From NCBI RefSeq assembly GCF_046719765.1, contig NZ_JABEBY010000009.1, forward strand, positions 1-64,000: DNA of 64,000 bases, given 5' to 3'. A model generated the notes under the pieces. That model worked only from the letters and a program-made list of their open reading frames with translations, was not told the DNA's origin and did no database searches. This document shows positions 33,807-42,397 of this stretch, piece by piece (position 1 is the stretch's first letter; the number at the start of each line of letters is the position of its first letter). The stretch comes from Halonotius sp046719765 (GTDB taxonomy: Archaea; Halobacteriota; Halobacteria; Halobacteriales; Haloferacaceae). A program made the translations under genes and the position numbers.

Positions 33807-34453
33807 TATTCGTTGGCCTCCTGTTGGACGGCTTGCGCGCGCTGTGGTGTCCGCGCCTCTCCGGCGTTCTTCAGCGCGTTGTAGGTTGCCTTGGCGAGAT
33901 TGAGCGTCGTCCGGGTGTTGCCGTGCGACTGTGTCCAAGCGTCCTGGACGCCGGCCAGCTCAAGGATGTTCCGGACGGTTTCGGCAGCCGCCAGCCCAAG
34001 GCCCTGTGGGGCGGGCTTGATCTGGACGGTCACCGAGCCGGCCTTCCCTTCGGCGTTGCGGGTCAGGGAGTTGACGCCACCGGCGGAGTCCTCCCAGGAA
34101 CCCGAGCCGCGGTCGACCTTGATCATGTTCATCTTGGCAACGTCGATGGCCTTCTCGATGGCGCCGCCGACCTGCTCGTCGCGGGCCTGGGCGTAGCCGA
34201 GATAGCCGTCGCGGTTGCCGATGACACAGACACAGCGGAACTTGACCCGGCGACCCGAGTCGGTCATCCGCTGCACCATGTTGATATCAAGCACCTCATC
34301 TTCCAGCCCCGGGAGGAGCTGATCGACGAGTTCGGGCTCCTTCAGCGGGAGGCCGGACTCCATGGCCTGATCCATCGTCGTGATATCGCCGTCCTGTACC
34401 TTGCGGCCGAGCCGCGTGCGCGGTTCCCAGCCGTCGTTGTTACTTTGGCTCAT
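33806..34453 (-). CDS. rps5: Ribosomal protein uS5
   Basis: The 215-residue small-subunit protein has the double-stranded RNA-binding fold: VKFRCVCVIGNRDGYLGYAQ and KPAPQGLGLAAAETVRNILE. It helps keep translational accuracy. The ATGA overlap with uL18 suggests coupling. Confidence 0.97.
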   Translation of the reverse strand: MSQSNNDGWEPRTRLGRKVQDGDITTMDQAMESGLPLKEPELVDQLLPGLEDEVLDINMVQRMTDSGRRVKFRCVCVIGNRDGYLGYAQARDEQVGGAIEKAIDVAKMNMIKVDRGSGSWEDSAGGVNSLTRNAEGKAGSVTVQIKPAPQGLGLAAAETVRNILELAGVQDAWTQSHGNTRTTLNLAKATYNALKNAGEARTPQRAQAVQQEANE

Positions 34454-35004
34454 ACGTCCTCCTGCAGTGTCTCAAGCACATCGTCGAAGTGCTCGGGTAG
34501 TTCTGTGGCGTCGAAATCCCCGCTGTACAGCGGTTCGTCGAGCTGCTCGGCGTAGTCGGCGATATGCTCGCCGCGATTACGCGACCAGTCGGCCAACACG
34601 TCGTCGCTGTGGGGGATGTCGAGACCCGCGTCGATCGCTCCTTCCTGTACCGAAAACACCTTGTTCCCTGGCGTCGCCGTTCGCAGCCCGATGTCGAGGA
34701 CGGCCTCGTCGTGGCCCTCCGCGACGGCGCGACTGCCAAGCAAAAAGCCGGTCAGATACGCGCTGGGAACGTTGCCCGTGGGGGCCTCCCAGCCGTAGTC
34801 GTCAAGCTCCTCGCTTGTGGCGGCAACGTGGGTGATATCGCCGTTGGGGCCGGTGGTGATCAGCTGCGCCCTGACGTGGCTGTTGCTCGTCCGAGCGACC
34901 AGACGGGGATTGCCGGATTTCAACAGGCGCAACCGCTGGTGGTAATCAGTGCGACCCTCACGGCGGCGGCGCATCGGCACGCTGTATCGTGGTCCAGTTG
35001 CCAT
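34450..35004 (-). CDS. rpl18: Ribosomal protein uL18
   Basis: The 184-residue protein binds 5S rRNA. The N-terminus MATGPRYSVPMRRRREGRTD then YHQRLRLLKSGNPRLVARTS is archaeal/eukaryotic (L5-like). An acidic C-terminal end is halophile-type. Confidence 0.97.
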   Translation of the reverse strand: MATGPRYSVPMRRRREGRTDYHQRLRLLKSGNPRLVARTSNSHVRAQLITTGPNGDITHVAATSEELDDYGWEAPTGNVPSAYLTGFLLGSRAVAEGHDEAVLDIGLRTATPGNKVFSVQEGAIDAGLDIPHSDDVLADWSRNRGEHIADYAEQLDEPLYSGDFDATELPEHFDDVLETLQEDV

Positions 35005-35462
35005 TATGCGTTCACCTCAATGCCGTAGTTCGTTCGCACGTACGCTTCCAGCCGGTCGACGCTGTCAAACTCGCCACCGCTGGCTTTGTTGTACAGCTCG
35101 CGGTACTGTGTTCGATCGATCGTTCCCTCATCGCGAAGCTCCTTGAGCCGAGCGCGCTGGGCGCGAATGCGGGCGACCCAGTCGTCCTTCCGCGCCTGGC
35201 GGGCCCCGGCTTTCCCTTTGCGGGAGCCGGCGCCGGTCTGGTGGCCGTAGGAACGCTTTTCGGCGCGTTCTCGCGCACGGCCACGAGAGTTTGTCTTTGC
35301 GTCCTTCGCTCGAATGATCCCCTCGTCGACGAGCTCGCGGATGTCGTCGCGGGTGATCGCTTCGGCGATCTCTTCCTGTTCGTCGGGATCGAGCCAGACG
35401 CGGTTTTCGCCGACATCAAGGATGTCAGCGGCCAGCCGCTTCTGGGAACCAAGATCAGTCAT
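35004..35462 (-). CDS. rpl19e: Ribosomal protein eL19
   Basis: The 152-residue protein is archaeal/eukaryotic only. SQKRLAADILDVGENRVWLD at the N-terminus and the basic helix GSRKGKAGARQARKDDWV are diagnostic. The end NYGIEVNA is close to other haloarchaea. Overlaps eL32 by 8 bases. Confidence 0.97.
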   Translation of the reverse strand: MTDLGSQKRLAADILDVGENRVWLDPDEQEEIAEAITRDDIRELVDEGIIRAKDAKTNSRGRARERAEKRSYGHQTGAGSRKGKAGARQARKDDWVARIRAQRARLKELRDEGTIDRTQYRELYNKASGGEFDSVDRLEAYVRTNYGIEVNA

Positions 35463-36183
35463 CGGATTCGACCTCCACTTCGATGTAGGTTGGGTTCAGC
35501 ACGCGGATCTCCTCGTCTTCACAGATCTCCTCGATCCGTTCACGCTTCCGCTCGCCGACCTTGCTGGCGATCCGCACCGCTTGGGTGTCGCCATCAACGT
35601 CGTCGAGGTCGTCGGTGTTGTGGACACGAACCTCCTCGAAGCCGCTGGGGTGGAGCCCACGGGCGGCTTTCGGCGATCGGAACCCGGGGGCGACCTTCGG
35701 GCCGCGGCTCTTCATGCCGCGTCGCTGTTTCGAGAGCGTCCCACGCGGCGCGCGCCAGGATTCCGGCGTGCGCTTTTTCATGTGGTAGTCGTCGCGCTTG
35801 AAGGCGGGTTTGCCCTCGCGTCGTTTTTGCTGGAGTGCCGATTCGGTCTCCTCGTCGAGCTCGGGCGTCTTGTCAGCGTGACCGCGTGGGCGAAGCTCGG
35901 TTTCGACATCCTCGTCGGATTCGGCCTCCTCGGCTTCCTCCTCGGTGTCGTCTTCGACCTCGGCCTCGGTCTCCTCGCTGACCTCGAGGTCGCCAACGCC
36001 GGCTTTGATTCGCGCGGCAAGCGCGTTGCCGACGCCGTCGACCTCGCTGAGTTCGCCCTGGCTGGCGGCCTGGATGTCCTCGACGGACTCGTAGCCGGCC
36101 TCGCGCAGCGCGTCGGCCTTCGAGGGGCCAACACCGCTGATATCTTCGAGTTCCTCGGGGGTGTCGTCGGCCATCTCAGGCAC
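35455..36183 (-). CDS. rpl32e: Ribosomal protein eL32 with N-terminal helix-hairpin-helix extension
   Basis: The 242-residue protein's core is in the last 135 (FKRDDYHMKKRTPESWRAPRG; GFRSPKAARGLHPSGFEEV). Residues about 5-65 hold two helix-hairpin-helix units (DISGVGPSKADALREAG, VDGVGNALAARIKAG), followed by a very acidic linker (70-105). Haloarchaeal eL32 carries this extension; its role is unknown. Confidence 0.96.
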   Translation of the reverse strand: MPEMADDTPEELEDISGVGPSKADALREAGYESVEDIQAASQGELSEVDGVGNALAARIKAGVGDLEVSEETEAEVEDDTEEEAEEAESDEDVETELRPRGHADKTPELDEETESALQQKRREGKPAFKRDDYHMKKRTPESWRAPRGTLSKQRRGMKSRGPKVAPGFRSPKAARGLHPSGFEEVRVHNTDDLDDVDGDTQAVRIASKVGERKRERIEEICEDEEIRVLNPTYIEVEVESDD

Positions 36184-36715
36184 CTCCTGCCTTCGCCGGC
36201 TTCTCGACGATGTAAACCCCGTCCTGGAAGACGCGGTTGTCCTTGTCGGTGACCTTCGTCAGCTGTTCGATGTCGGCGGCGGTCTGCCCGACAGCCTCCT
36301 TGTCGGAGCCCGTCAGGGTGATCTCCTCGCCGTCGATCTGTACGTCCGTGTCGCCGCGGATCGGCGTCCGTCGTGCCGCCTTCTCCCCGAGGAAGTTCTC
36401 GATGACGACCTCGCTGCCCTCGACATCGACCTGCATCGGGAAGTGTGCGTAGTGGACTTCCATCTTGTACTCCCAGCCGTCGGTGACGCCGTGAACCATG
36501 TTGCGAACGTGGCTTTCGAAGGTGCCGACCGTCGCGGTGGTCTTGGCGTCATCGACGTCGGTCGCAATGACGACCTCGTCGCCCTCGACGCTGACGTCGA
36601 TATCGGGGTACCAGAGGCGGCGTGAGACGCTGCCGTCCGGCCCCTCGACGGTGAGGTCGAGATGATCGACCGTCGCGGAGACGTCGTCAGGAAGTGTGAT
36701 TGTTGTACTGGTCAT
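36176..36715 (-). CDS. rpl6: Ribosomal protein uL6
   Basis: The 179-residue protein has two repeated alpha/beta domains. Start MTSTTITLPDDVSATV removes a 44-residue false extension. TVGTFESHVRNMVHGVTDGW and VIENFLGEKAARRTPI are L6 signatures. It overlaps eL32 by 8 bases. Confidence 0.97.
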   Translation of the reverse strand: MTSTTITLPDDVSATVDHLDLTVEGPDGSVSRRLWYPDIDVSVEGDEVVIATDVDDAKTTATVGTFESHVRNMVHGVTDGWEYKMEVHYAHFPMQVDVEGSEVVIENFLGEKAARRTPIRGDTDVQIDGEEITLTGSDKEAVGQTAADIEQLTKVTDKDNRVFQDGVYIVEKPAKAGGA

Positions 36716-36717
36716 TG

Positions 36718-37110
36718 TTAGTAGACGTATGCGATCACCTGGCCACCGATGCCCTGTTCGCGGGCCTCGTAGTGGCTCATGACGCCGTGGCTCGTTGTGA
36801 CGATGAGCGACCCATAGTCGCGGGCCGGGAGGAACCGCTTCTCCCATTTCTCATAGCCGTCTGCCCCAACCGAGTAACGGGGTTTGACGATGCCACACTC
36901 GTTGATCGCGCCTTTCAGTTCGACCTCGAACTCGCCGGCTTTGCCGTTGTCGACGAACTCGAAGCCGTCGATGTATCCTCGGTCGTAGAAGACCTCAAGG
37001 ATCGAGCCGATCGTGTTCGAGGCGGGCTGTACGGTGATACCGAGATGGCCGACGCTTTCGGCGTTATCGATGCCCGAAAGCGCGCTGGCCAGTGGATCAT
37101 TGCCTGCCAT
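36718..37110 (-). CDS. rps8: Ribosomal protein uS8
   Basis: The 130-residue protein binds the central 16S rRNA domain. DPLASALSGIDNAESVGH at the start and VTTSHGVMSHYEAREQGIGG at the end are conserved. It starts 2 bases after uS14 ends. Confidence 0.98.
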   Translation of the reverse strand: MAGNDPLASALSGIDNAESVGHLGITVQPASNTIGSILEVFYDRGYIDGFEFVDNGKAGEFEVELKGAINECGIVKPRYSVGADGYEKWEKRFLPARDYGSLIVTTSHGVMSHYEAREQGIGGQVIAYVY

Positions 37111-37112
37111 AG

Positions 37113-37304
37113 TTAGCTGTACTTCCTGAATCCCATATCGCGGGCGACCTCACGGAAACACTGCCGACAGAGGTTGATGTCGTACTTGCCGACAAGCCCC
37201 TGTTTGCGCTCACACCGCCGGCATTCGAGCTCCTGGCCGGTTTCGGTGTCGGCGACCTCCGTGGTCTCCTCGCTGTCGTCTGTTGGCTGTTCGCTCTGGC
37301 TCAT
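37113..37304 (-). CDS. rps14: Ribosomal protein uS14, zinc-binding form
   Basis: The 63-residue protein has a zinc knuckle: CRRC (28-31) and CRQC (46-49). The acidic N-terminal 22 residues are an added tail over the usual 50-odd residue archaeal S14. FREVARDMGFRKYS is the typical end. ATGA overlap with uL5. Confidence 0.94.
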   Translation of the reverse strand: MSQSEQPTDDSEETTEVADTETGQELECRRCERKQGLVGKYDINLCRQCFREVARDMGFRKYS

Positions 37305-37825
37305 TCGTCGACCTCCACGCTATATTCGGATTCGAGATACGCCGCTGCGTCCTCGGGGGTCATCCGGTGGTTGGACGGGATCGACCGCGTCTCCCGATCA
37401 CGTTTCGAGATCCGATACCCTGGCCGGACGAGCGTGATCGTCACGTCGAGGCCGTAGATACCGATCTGCGGATCGTACTCCTGGCTCGGGAACTCCGTGT
37501 GTTCGGCGATCCCGAAGCTGACGTTGCCGGTGTCGTCGAACTGCTCGATCGAGAGATCAGCCAGCGGCACCGCCGTCTCCAGGAAGGCCTCGGCGGCCTC
37601 GTTGCGGAGCGTCGTCTTCGCGCCGATCGGATCACCCTCGCGGATGTCGTAGGCCTGGACGGTCTGTTGGGCGAGCGTCCGAACGCTCTCCTGACCGGTG
37701 ATCTCTTCGAGGATCTCTTGGGCGTTCTGTAGCTCGCGGCCGCCCTCGCCGACGCCCATGTGGACGACGACCTTCTCGATCCGGGGCTGCTGCATCGGGT
37801 GGAACTCTGTTGCTGACTCGCTCAT
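37301..37825 (-). CDS. rpl5: Ribosomal protein uL5
   Basis: The 174-residue 5S rRNA-binding protein has IEKVVVHMGVGEGGRELQNA and KRDRETRSIPSNHRMTPEDA. The start overlaps the eS4 stop by 4 bases. Confidence 0.97.
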   Translation of the reverse strand: MSESATEFHPMQQPRIEKVVVHMGVGEGGRELQNAQEILEEITGQESVRTLAQQTVQAYDIREGDPIGAKTTLRNEAAEAFLETAVPLADLSIEQFDDTGNVSFGIAEHTEFPSQEYDPQIGIYGLDVTITLVRPGYRISKRDRETRSIPSNHRMTPEDAAAYLESEYSVEVDE

Positions 37826-38700
37826 TCGGCATCAGCCTCCTCGTCTGCGTCGTCGGCCTCGTCGGCTGCGTCGGCGTCCGCGTCAGCAGCCTCGCTGTCG
37901 TCAGCCTCGTCGGCCTCGTCGGCCTCGTCGTCAGCATCCGCAGCGTCGTCGGCTGCGTCAGCGTCGTCCGCACCAGCAGCGTCGCTGCCGGCGGCGAACT
38001 CGCTGTCGGCGTCGACGAAGTTCTCGTCGATGACGACGACGTACTCTTCGACCGTCTCGAAGCCGCCGCTCTCGTTGGATGCGTACACCGTGTTGGAGCC
38101 GCTGCCCTGCGTGACAACGATCTCGTCGATCTCACCGATGTCGCCGGCGTGTTGGCCGTCGACAGCGGTGACGAGCGCGCCCGCCTCGTAGGTGAAGTGG
38201 GCGACGATCGATTTGTCGTCGTTGTCGATGACGAGCGAATCGTTCGTCGCGTACTCGCTGGCATCCTCGACACGGATGTTTGTGCCGTCGTGGAGCGTCA
38301 GCTGGAAGTCGCCACCGGTGACCTGCTCCTTGCGGTCGATCTTCCCGAGGCGGCTGCCGGCGGCGTCGCCGTCGATCGGCGTCAGCGCGAGCCGGCCACC
38401 CTCATCGGGGAAGACCCGGTAATACTCCTCGCGTTCGGTGAAGGCGATGATGTCGAACATGCCGATCGGGCGGCGTTCGTCGCTGATGGCATCGCCGTTG
38501 ACGAGGATCGAATCCTGGTTGAGCGCGTAGCGCGCTTCCTTCTTGGAGTCGACGTAGCCCAGCACATCTCGCAGCAACACGAGCAGCGGCACCCCGTCTT
38601 CGCCGTGGGGGCCAGCCCCTGCTTTGACCGTGTAGGTCTCGGTCTTCCGCTCGACCGGCCACGAGTTCGGCACTGAGAGCCGTTTCTGGTGGTTGCTCAT
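37822..38700 (-). CDS. rps4e: Ribosomal protein eS4 with long acidic tail
   Basis: The 292-residue protein has an S4-like RNA-binding start (HQKRLSVPNSWPVERKTETY), then LVLLRDVLGYVDSKKEARYA, and a KOW-type segment (TYEAGALVTAVDGQHAGDIG). The last 60 residues are almost only Asp, Ala and Glu. The usual archaeal length is near 235, so the tail is extra. Confidence 0.95.
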   Translation of the reverse strand: MSNHQKRLSVPNSWPVERKTETYTVKAGAGPHGEDGVPLLVLLRDVLGYVDSKKEARYALNQDSILVNGDAISDERRPIGMFDIIAFTEREEYYRVFPDEGGRLALTPIDGDAAGSRLGKIDRKEQVTGGDFQLTLHDGTNIRVEDASEYATNDSLVIDNDDKSIVAHFTYEAGALVTAVDGQHAGDIGEIDEIVVTQGSGSNTVYASNESGGFETVEEYVVVIDENFVDADSEFAAGSDAAGADDADAADDAADADDEADEADEADDSEAADADADAADEADDADEEADAE

Positions 38701-39059
38701 TCGCTATCCTCCTCGCCGCGGAGCCGCGCCTCACGACGCTCGTCCTCAAGGGTCAGCTCGGTCACGGTGACGTTGCTGGCATCGAGCGGGCGGGGAACCT
38801 CCTCCCCGTCGGCTTTCTCGATGGTCACGTCTTCGACGTGGATGACGGCGTCCTTGAGGTCGACAGTGAGGACTTCGCCCTCGGTGCCGGCGAAATCGCC
38901 GCGCTGTACCTCGACGGTATCGCCCGCGTTGACGCGGACGCTGCGGCGCTCGTACTCCTCGCGGAGGTCGCTCGACAACGGGGCCATGACCTGCGTGTGT
39001 CGCTCGTGGAGCGACGCGGTCGCGTCGGCCTGTCGTTGTTTGTGTGGTTGTGTCGTCAT
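38697..39059 (-). CDS. rpl24: Ribosomal protein uL24
   Basis: The 120-residue protein helps start 50S assembly. KOW motif: VNAGDTVEVQRGDFAGTEGE. The N-terminus MTTQPHKQRQADATASLHER is archaeal. Longer upstream extension overlaps uL14 and is rejected. ATGA overlaps at both ends. Confidence 0.96.
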   Translation of the reverse strand: MTTQPHKQRQADATASLHERHTQVMAPLSSDLREEYERRSVRVNAGDTVEVQRGDFAGTEGEVLTVDLKDAVIHVEDVTIEKADGEEVPRPLDASNVTVTELTLEDERREARLRGEEDSE

Positions 39060-39454
39060 ACGATCATACTCGCCGTGGATGCGATGCTCCCGAAGCGTTC
39101 GGCGACTTCGCGTGCGATGGGCCCCTTGATGTCGGTGCCGCGGGGCTCCTCGTTTTCGTCGATGAGGACGGCCGCGTTGTCCTCGAACTTCATGCGAATG
39201 CCGTCGGGTCTGCGGATCGGCTTGCGCTGGCGGACGACGACCGCCTCCAGCACCTGCCGCCGCATTTCGGGCGTGCCCTTGGTGACCGAGACGGTCACCT
39301 TGTCGGCAAGCCCGGCTTTGGGGTGTCGATTCTTCGTGCCGGAGTAGCCAGCCACGCTGATGACGCGCAGTTCGCGCGCCCCACTGTTGTCGGCACACGT
39401 GATCAGCGAGCCCTTTTCGAGGCCCTGTGTCACGTCAGCTTTGAGGGCCTCCAT
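39056..39454 (-). CDS. rpl14: Ribosomal protein uL14
   Basis: The 132-residue protein has LITCADNSGARELRVISVAG and KGTPEMRRQVLEAVVVRQRK as conserved motifs. It forms part of the GTPase-factor interface on the 50S. It starts at the uS17 stop codon. Confidence 0.98.
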   Translation of the reverse strand: MEALKADVTQGLEKGSLITCADNSGARELRVISVAGYSGTKNRHPKAGLADKVTVSVTKGTPEMRRQVLEAVVVRQRKPIRRPDGIRMKFEDNAAVLIDENEEPRGTDIKGPIAREVAERFGSIASTASMIV

Positions 39455-39795
39455 CAGGCATCGCCTCCGGTTGCGACGACAACGTGGGATTTCGTCTTCG
39501 ACAGCGGGCGGGTCTCCGCGATTGTTACTTCGTCACCAACATCGAGTCCGTCGAGTACGCCGGGTACGTGGGCCGGAATACGGGATCGGCGTTTCATATA
39601 CCGATCGTATTTGGGCACGAACACGTCGTACTCCTGCTCGACGATGACGGTCTTTGCCATATCCGTCGAGACAACAGTCCCACTGCGGGTCTGGCCTCGA
39701 ACGGGTAGCTGTCCGTAGAACGGACACGTCTCGTAGTCATACGCCTCCGGATTGTCTGGTTCCGGGGGCATGGGTACGTCAAGTCCTATCGCCAT
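39454..39795 (-). CDS. rps17: Ribosomal protein uS17
   Basis: The 113-residue protein carries the OB fold RSGTVVSTDMAKTVIVEQEY and the VGDEVTIAETRPLSKTKSHV motif. Start MAIGLDVPMPPEPDN overlaps the rnp1 end by 10 bases. Confidence 0.96.
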   Translation of the reverse strand: MAIGLDVPMPPEPDNPEAYDYETCPFYGQLPVRGQTRSGTVVSTDMAKTVIVEQEYDVFVPKYDRYMKRRSRIPAHVPGVLDGLDVGDEVTIAETRPLSKTKSHVVVATGGDA

Positions 39796-40268
39796 TTCGA
39801 ATCTCCTGTGCGTTCGGTTCGCGCTGCAGGCCGCGCACACACGCTGTGTCCATCCACCGTTACGTAGACTCCGCCCTCGCATCCACCCGCGAAGGGGTTT
39901 GCGGAACATCCCGACGGCCAAGACTGACGGGGGCGAACCCCCGCAGTATCCTCGCCGAGTTCGAACGGAGACCCTGCGGCCGGACGGGCGGTCGAGCCCG
40001 CTGTGGCGTCTGCCACACCGGTCGCAGCGGCTTCATCTGTGTCGCCTGCAGTCTGGTCAGCGGTCGATACATCGAGTGCCATCTCGAAGGTTGTCCCCGC
40101 CTTGGGGACGCGTTTCTCACCCGAGTCAGTCGCAACGACGAACGTCTGCATCGTCTCGCTGACGATGCGGCCGCTGAGCCCGACAAGGTCGGGGTTGGGC
40201 GCGTCGGCGACCCGGAGCGGGACGCCGATGAGTTCGTGTCGCGTGAGTGTCTCGGGTGTCAGTGGCAT
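39786..40268 (-). CDS. rnp1: RNase P protein component 1 (Rpp29/Pop4 homologue)
   Basis: The 160-residue protein binds RNase P RNA. LTRHELIGVPLRVADAPNP and GLSGRIVSETMQTFVVATD form the Sm-like fold start. A long Ala/Thr/Asp/Gly insert (about 68-120) precedes a variable C-terminus with VYVTVDGHSVCARPAAR, longer than other archaea. It sits within the ribosomal operon, as in many archaea. RNA partner is at 19677-20153. Confidence 0.93.
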   Translation of the reverse strand: MPLTPETLTRHELIGVPLRVADAPNPDLVGLSGRIVSETMQTFVVATDSGEKRVPKAGTTFEMALDVSTADQTAGDTDEAAATGVADATAGSTARPAAGSPFELGEDTAGVRPRQSWPSGCSANPFAGGCEGGVYVTVDGHSVCARPAARTERTGDSKWR

Positions 40269-40270
40269 CG

Positions 40271-40495
40271 TTATTCCTCAGTTTCGTCCGCGTCGAGATC
40301 ACCCTCTTCGCGCTGGATCGTCTTGATCCGCGCGATGGCCCGCCGAAGCTTTTTCAGCTTGGTCGGATCCTCAGGCACGCCACCGGCGGCCTGCAGGGCT
40401 TTCGTGTTGAGCAGCTCGGTTTCGAGCTCTTCGAGTTCGACCTCGCGCTCGGCGGCCGTCATGTCGCGGAGCTCCTCGGGTCGGATGATCGCCAT
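40271..40495 (-). CDS. rpl29: Ribosomal protein uL29
   Basis: The 74-residue protein has the two-helix shape, with EELRDMTAAEREVELEELET and LRRAIARIKTIQRE. Its start touches the uS3 stop. Confidence 0.97.
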   Translation of the reverse strand: MAIIRPEELRDMTAAEREVELEELETELLNTKALQAAGGVPEDPTKLKKLRRAIARIKTIQREEGDLDADETEE

Positions 40496-41505
40496 CAGTT
40501 ATCAGCCTCCGTGTCGTCTGCGTCGTCACCGTCTTCCATCTCCTCGACGAGATCGGCGGCCTCCTCGGCCACATCCTCGTCAAGCTCCTCGTCGGCAACG
40601 GAGTCACCGTCGTCGTCAGCGTCGGAACCAGCTGACTCGTCGGCGTCGCCGTCGTCCGCATCGGCGTCGTCGGAATCGGCGTCCGCATCGTCGGCAGCGT
40701 CGCCGTCCGCGTCGTCGCCGGTCTCCTCTTCGATGACCTCCTCGACGATCTCCTCGTCGATCGCCTCGGCGGGATCCTCGTCGGGAACCTCGACATCCTC
40801 GTCGTCGCCGGGGGCGGCGTCGGCCTCCTCCGGCTCGCCGGCAAGCAGCTCCTCGACGCTCTCGTCATCGTCAGCGTCGACGACCGCCTGCTCGACGGGC
40901 TCGAACTCGACATCCTCGTGGATGGCGAAGTCGTCGGGCAGCGTTGCTCCCGGCGGGATGATCTTCACGGTCACGCCGATCGTGCCGAGCTTCATCACGG
41001 CGACGCCCTGGCCTTCGTCGACCACGTCTTGGGCGGGTTCGCCGTTGTGTTTGATGTAGCCCCGGTTGAATTTTTCAACTCTGGAGCGTGCACCCGTAAC
41101 CTTCCCGCTGAGGACGATCTCCGCGCCGAGCGCGCCGGCTTCCATGATCCGGTCGATCGTGGTGTGACCGGCTTTCCGGAAGTACCAGCCGCGTTCGAGC
41201 GCGTTGGCCAGTCGGTCGGCGACGATCCGGGCGTTGAGATCCGGCTCGTCGACCTCTTGGACATCGACCTGTGGGTCGTCCATCCCGAACTCCTCGGTGA
41301 GGGTGGTGGTAATTTTCCGAATATTCTTCCCACCCTTGCCGATGACCATCCCTGGTTTCTCGGCTTTGAGGACGATCTGTGTGCCCATCGGCGTTTTGGC
41401 GATATCCATCCCGCCGTAGCCCGCCCGGTCGAGCTCTTCTTGGAAGAACTCGTCAATCTGGGCGCGCTGGAGGCCGTTTTCGATAAACTGCTGTTCGTCG
41501 GCCAT
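40495..41505 (-). CDS. rps3: Ribosomal protein uS3 with long acidic C-terminal tail
   Basis: The 336-residue protein has a KH domain (MVIGKGGKNIRKITTTL, about 55-70) and a C-terminal domain (KVTGARSRVEKFNRGYIKHN). From about 205 on it is nearly only Asp, Glu and Ala for 130 residues. The core is normal. It is at the mRNA entry site. Confidence 0.96.
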   Translation of the reverse strand: MADEQQFIENGLQRAQIDEFFQEELDRAGYGGMDIAKTPMGTQIVLKAEKPGMVIGKGGKNIRKITTTLTEEFGMDDPQVDVQEVDEPDLNARIVADRLANALERGWYFRKAGHTTIDRIMEAGALGAEIVLSGKVTGARSRVEKFNRGYIKHNGEPAQDVVDEGQGVAVMKLGTIGVTVKIIPPGATLPDDFAIHEDVEFEPVEQAVVDADDDESVEELLAGEPEEADAAPGDDEDVEVPDEDPAEAIDEEIVEEVIEEETGDDADGDAADDADADSDDADADDGDADESAGSDADDDGDSVADEELDEDVAEEAADLVEEMEDGDDADDTEADN

Positions 41506-41972
41506 CAGTTCTCCTCCTCCGGTGCTTCAAGCACCAGCTCAACATCACAGAGCGTGGTGTTCGAGGGGCTGGCGCGGCCAAAGGCTCGGGAGGTACGGCC
41601 CTGCTGTTCGCCCACCTTGTGGGGGGCGATGTGGGCGATCTCCATTGCGGGGCCGTCAAAGCCCTGCTCGGTGCCGTTGTTGCGGGCGTTGATCAGGAGC
41701 TTCTTGAAATCCTCGGCGGCCTTCTCGGGGTAGCGGCCGGCATCCCAGCCGTCGATATCCGAGCGGTGACCGACACCGGTGTTGTGTTGTTTGAACGGCA
41801 CCGACCGCTCCTCGGCGATGACCGCATCGAGGTACTCCAGGGCCTCGCTGACGGGCATCCCCTTGATCGCGCGGGCGATGGCCTTGCTGTGCTTCAGGCT
41901 GATGGGCCGCTCCCGGATAATTGCTTTCGCGGTGGTGTCGGGGTCGGCCTCGACGCTGTAGTTGATTCCCAT
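41505..41972 (-). CDS. rpl22: Ribosomal protein uL22
   Basis: The 155-residue protein lines the peptide exit tunnel. KAIARAIKGMPVSEALEYLD and the tail AHIAPHKVGEQQGRTSRAFG are conserved. Confidence 0.98.
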   Translation of the reverse strand: MGINYSVEADPDTTAKAIIRERPISLKHSKAIARAIKGMPVSEALEYLDAVIAEERSVPFKQHNTGVGHRSDIDGWDAGRYPEKAAEDFKKLLINARNNGTEQGFDGPAMEIAHIAPHKVGEQQGRTSRAFGRASPSNTTLCDVELVLEAPEEEN

Positions 41973-41974
41973 AG

Positions 41975-42397
41975 TTATTTGAGCGGCACGAACTTTGAGG
42001 AGCGGGTCGCGCCAATCCCGGCCTGTCCGTGCTCGACCGAGCTCCGGGTGAGCTGGAACTCGCCGAGGTAGTGCCCGATCATCTCGGGTTTGACCTCGAC
42101 GCGCTCGAAGCTCTGTCCGGTGTAGACAGCGAACGTCAGCCCGACGAACTCCGGCAGGACGGGCATGTCCCGCAGGTGAGTTCGGAGGGGGTTGTCCGCC
42201 GTCTCCTCCTCGGTGCTGTCTCTGGCTTTTGCCAGCAGCTTCTGGTGTTCCGCGGACAGTCCACGGGTGATGGTGCGCCGCTGTCGAGCGGGAAGCAGTT
42301 CCGCAACCTCATCAAGCTCCATCTCTTGGAGCTCGTCGAGTGTGTGACCGCGGTAGGTGAACTCACCTTCACGGCCGGTTCGGTATTCAGTACTCAT
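41975..42397 (-). CDS. rps19: Ribosomal protein uS19
   Basis: The 140-residue protein has RTHLRDMPVLPEFVGLTFAV and PEMIGHYLGEFQLTRSSVEH. The N-terminal TYRGHTLDELQEMELDEVAE is the archaeal/eukaryotic extension. Confidence 0.98.
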   Translation of the reverse strand: MSTEYRTGREGEFTYRGHTLDELQEMELDEVAELLPARQRRTITRGLSAEHQKLLAKARDSTEEETADNPLRTHLRDMPVLPEFVGLTFAVYTGQSFERVEVKPEMIGHYLGEFQLTRSSVEHGQAGIGATRSSKFVPLK

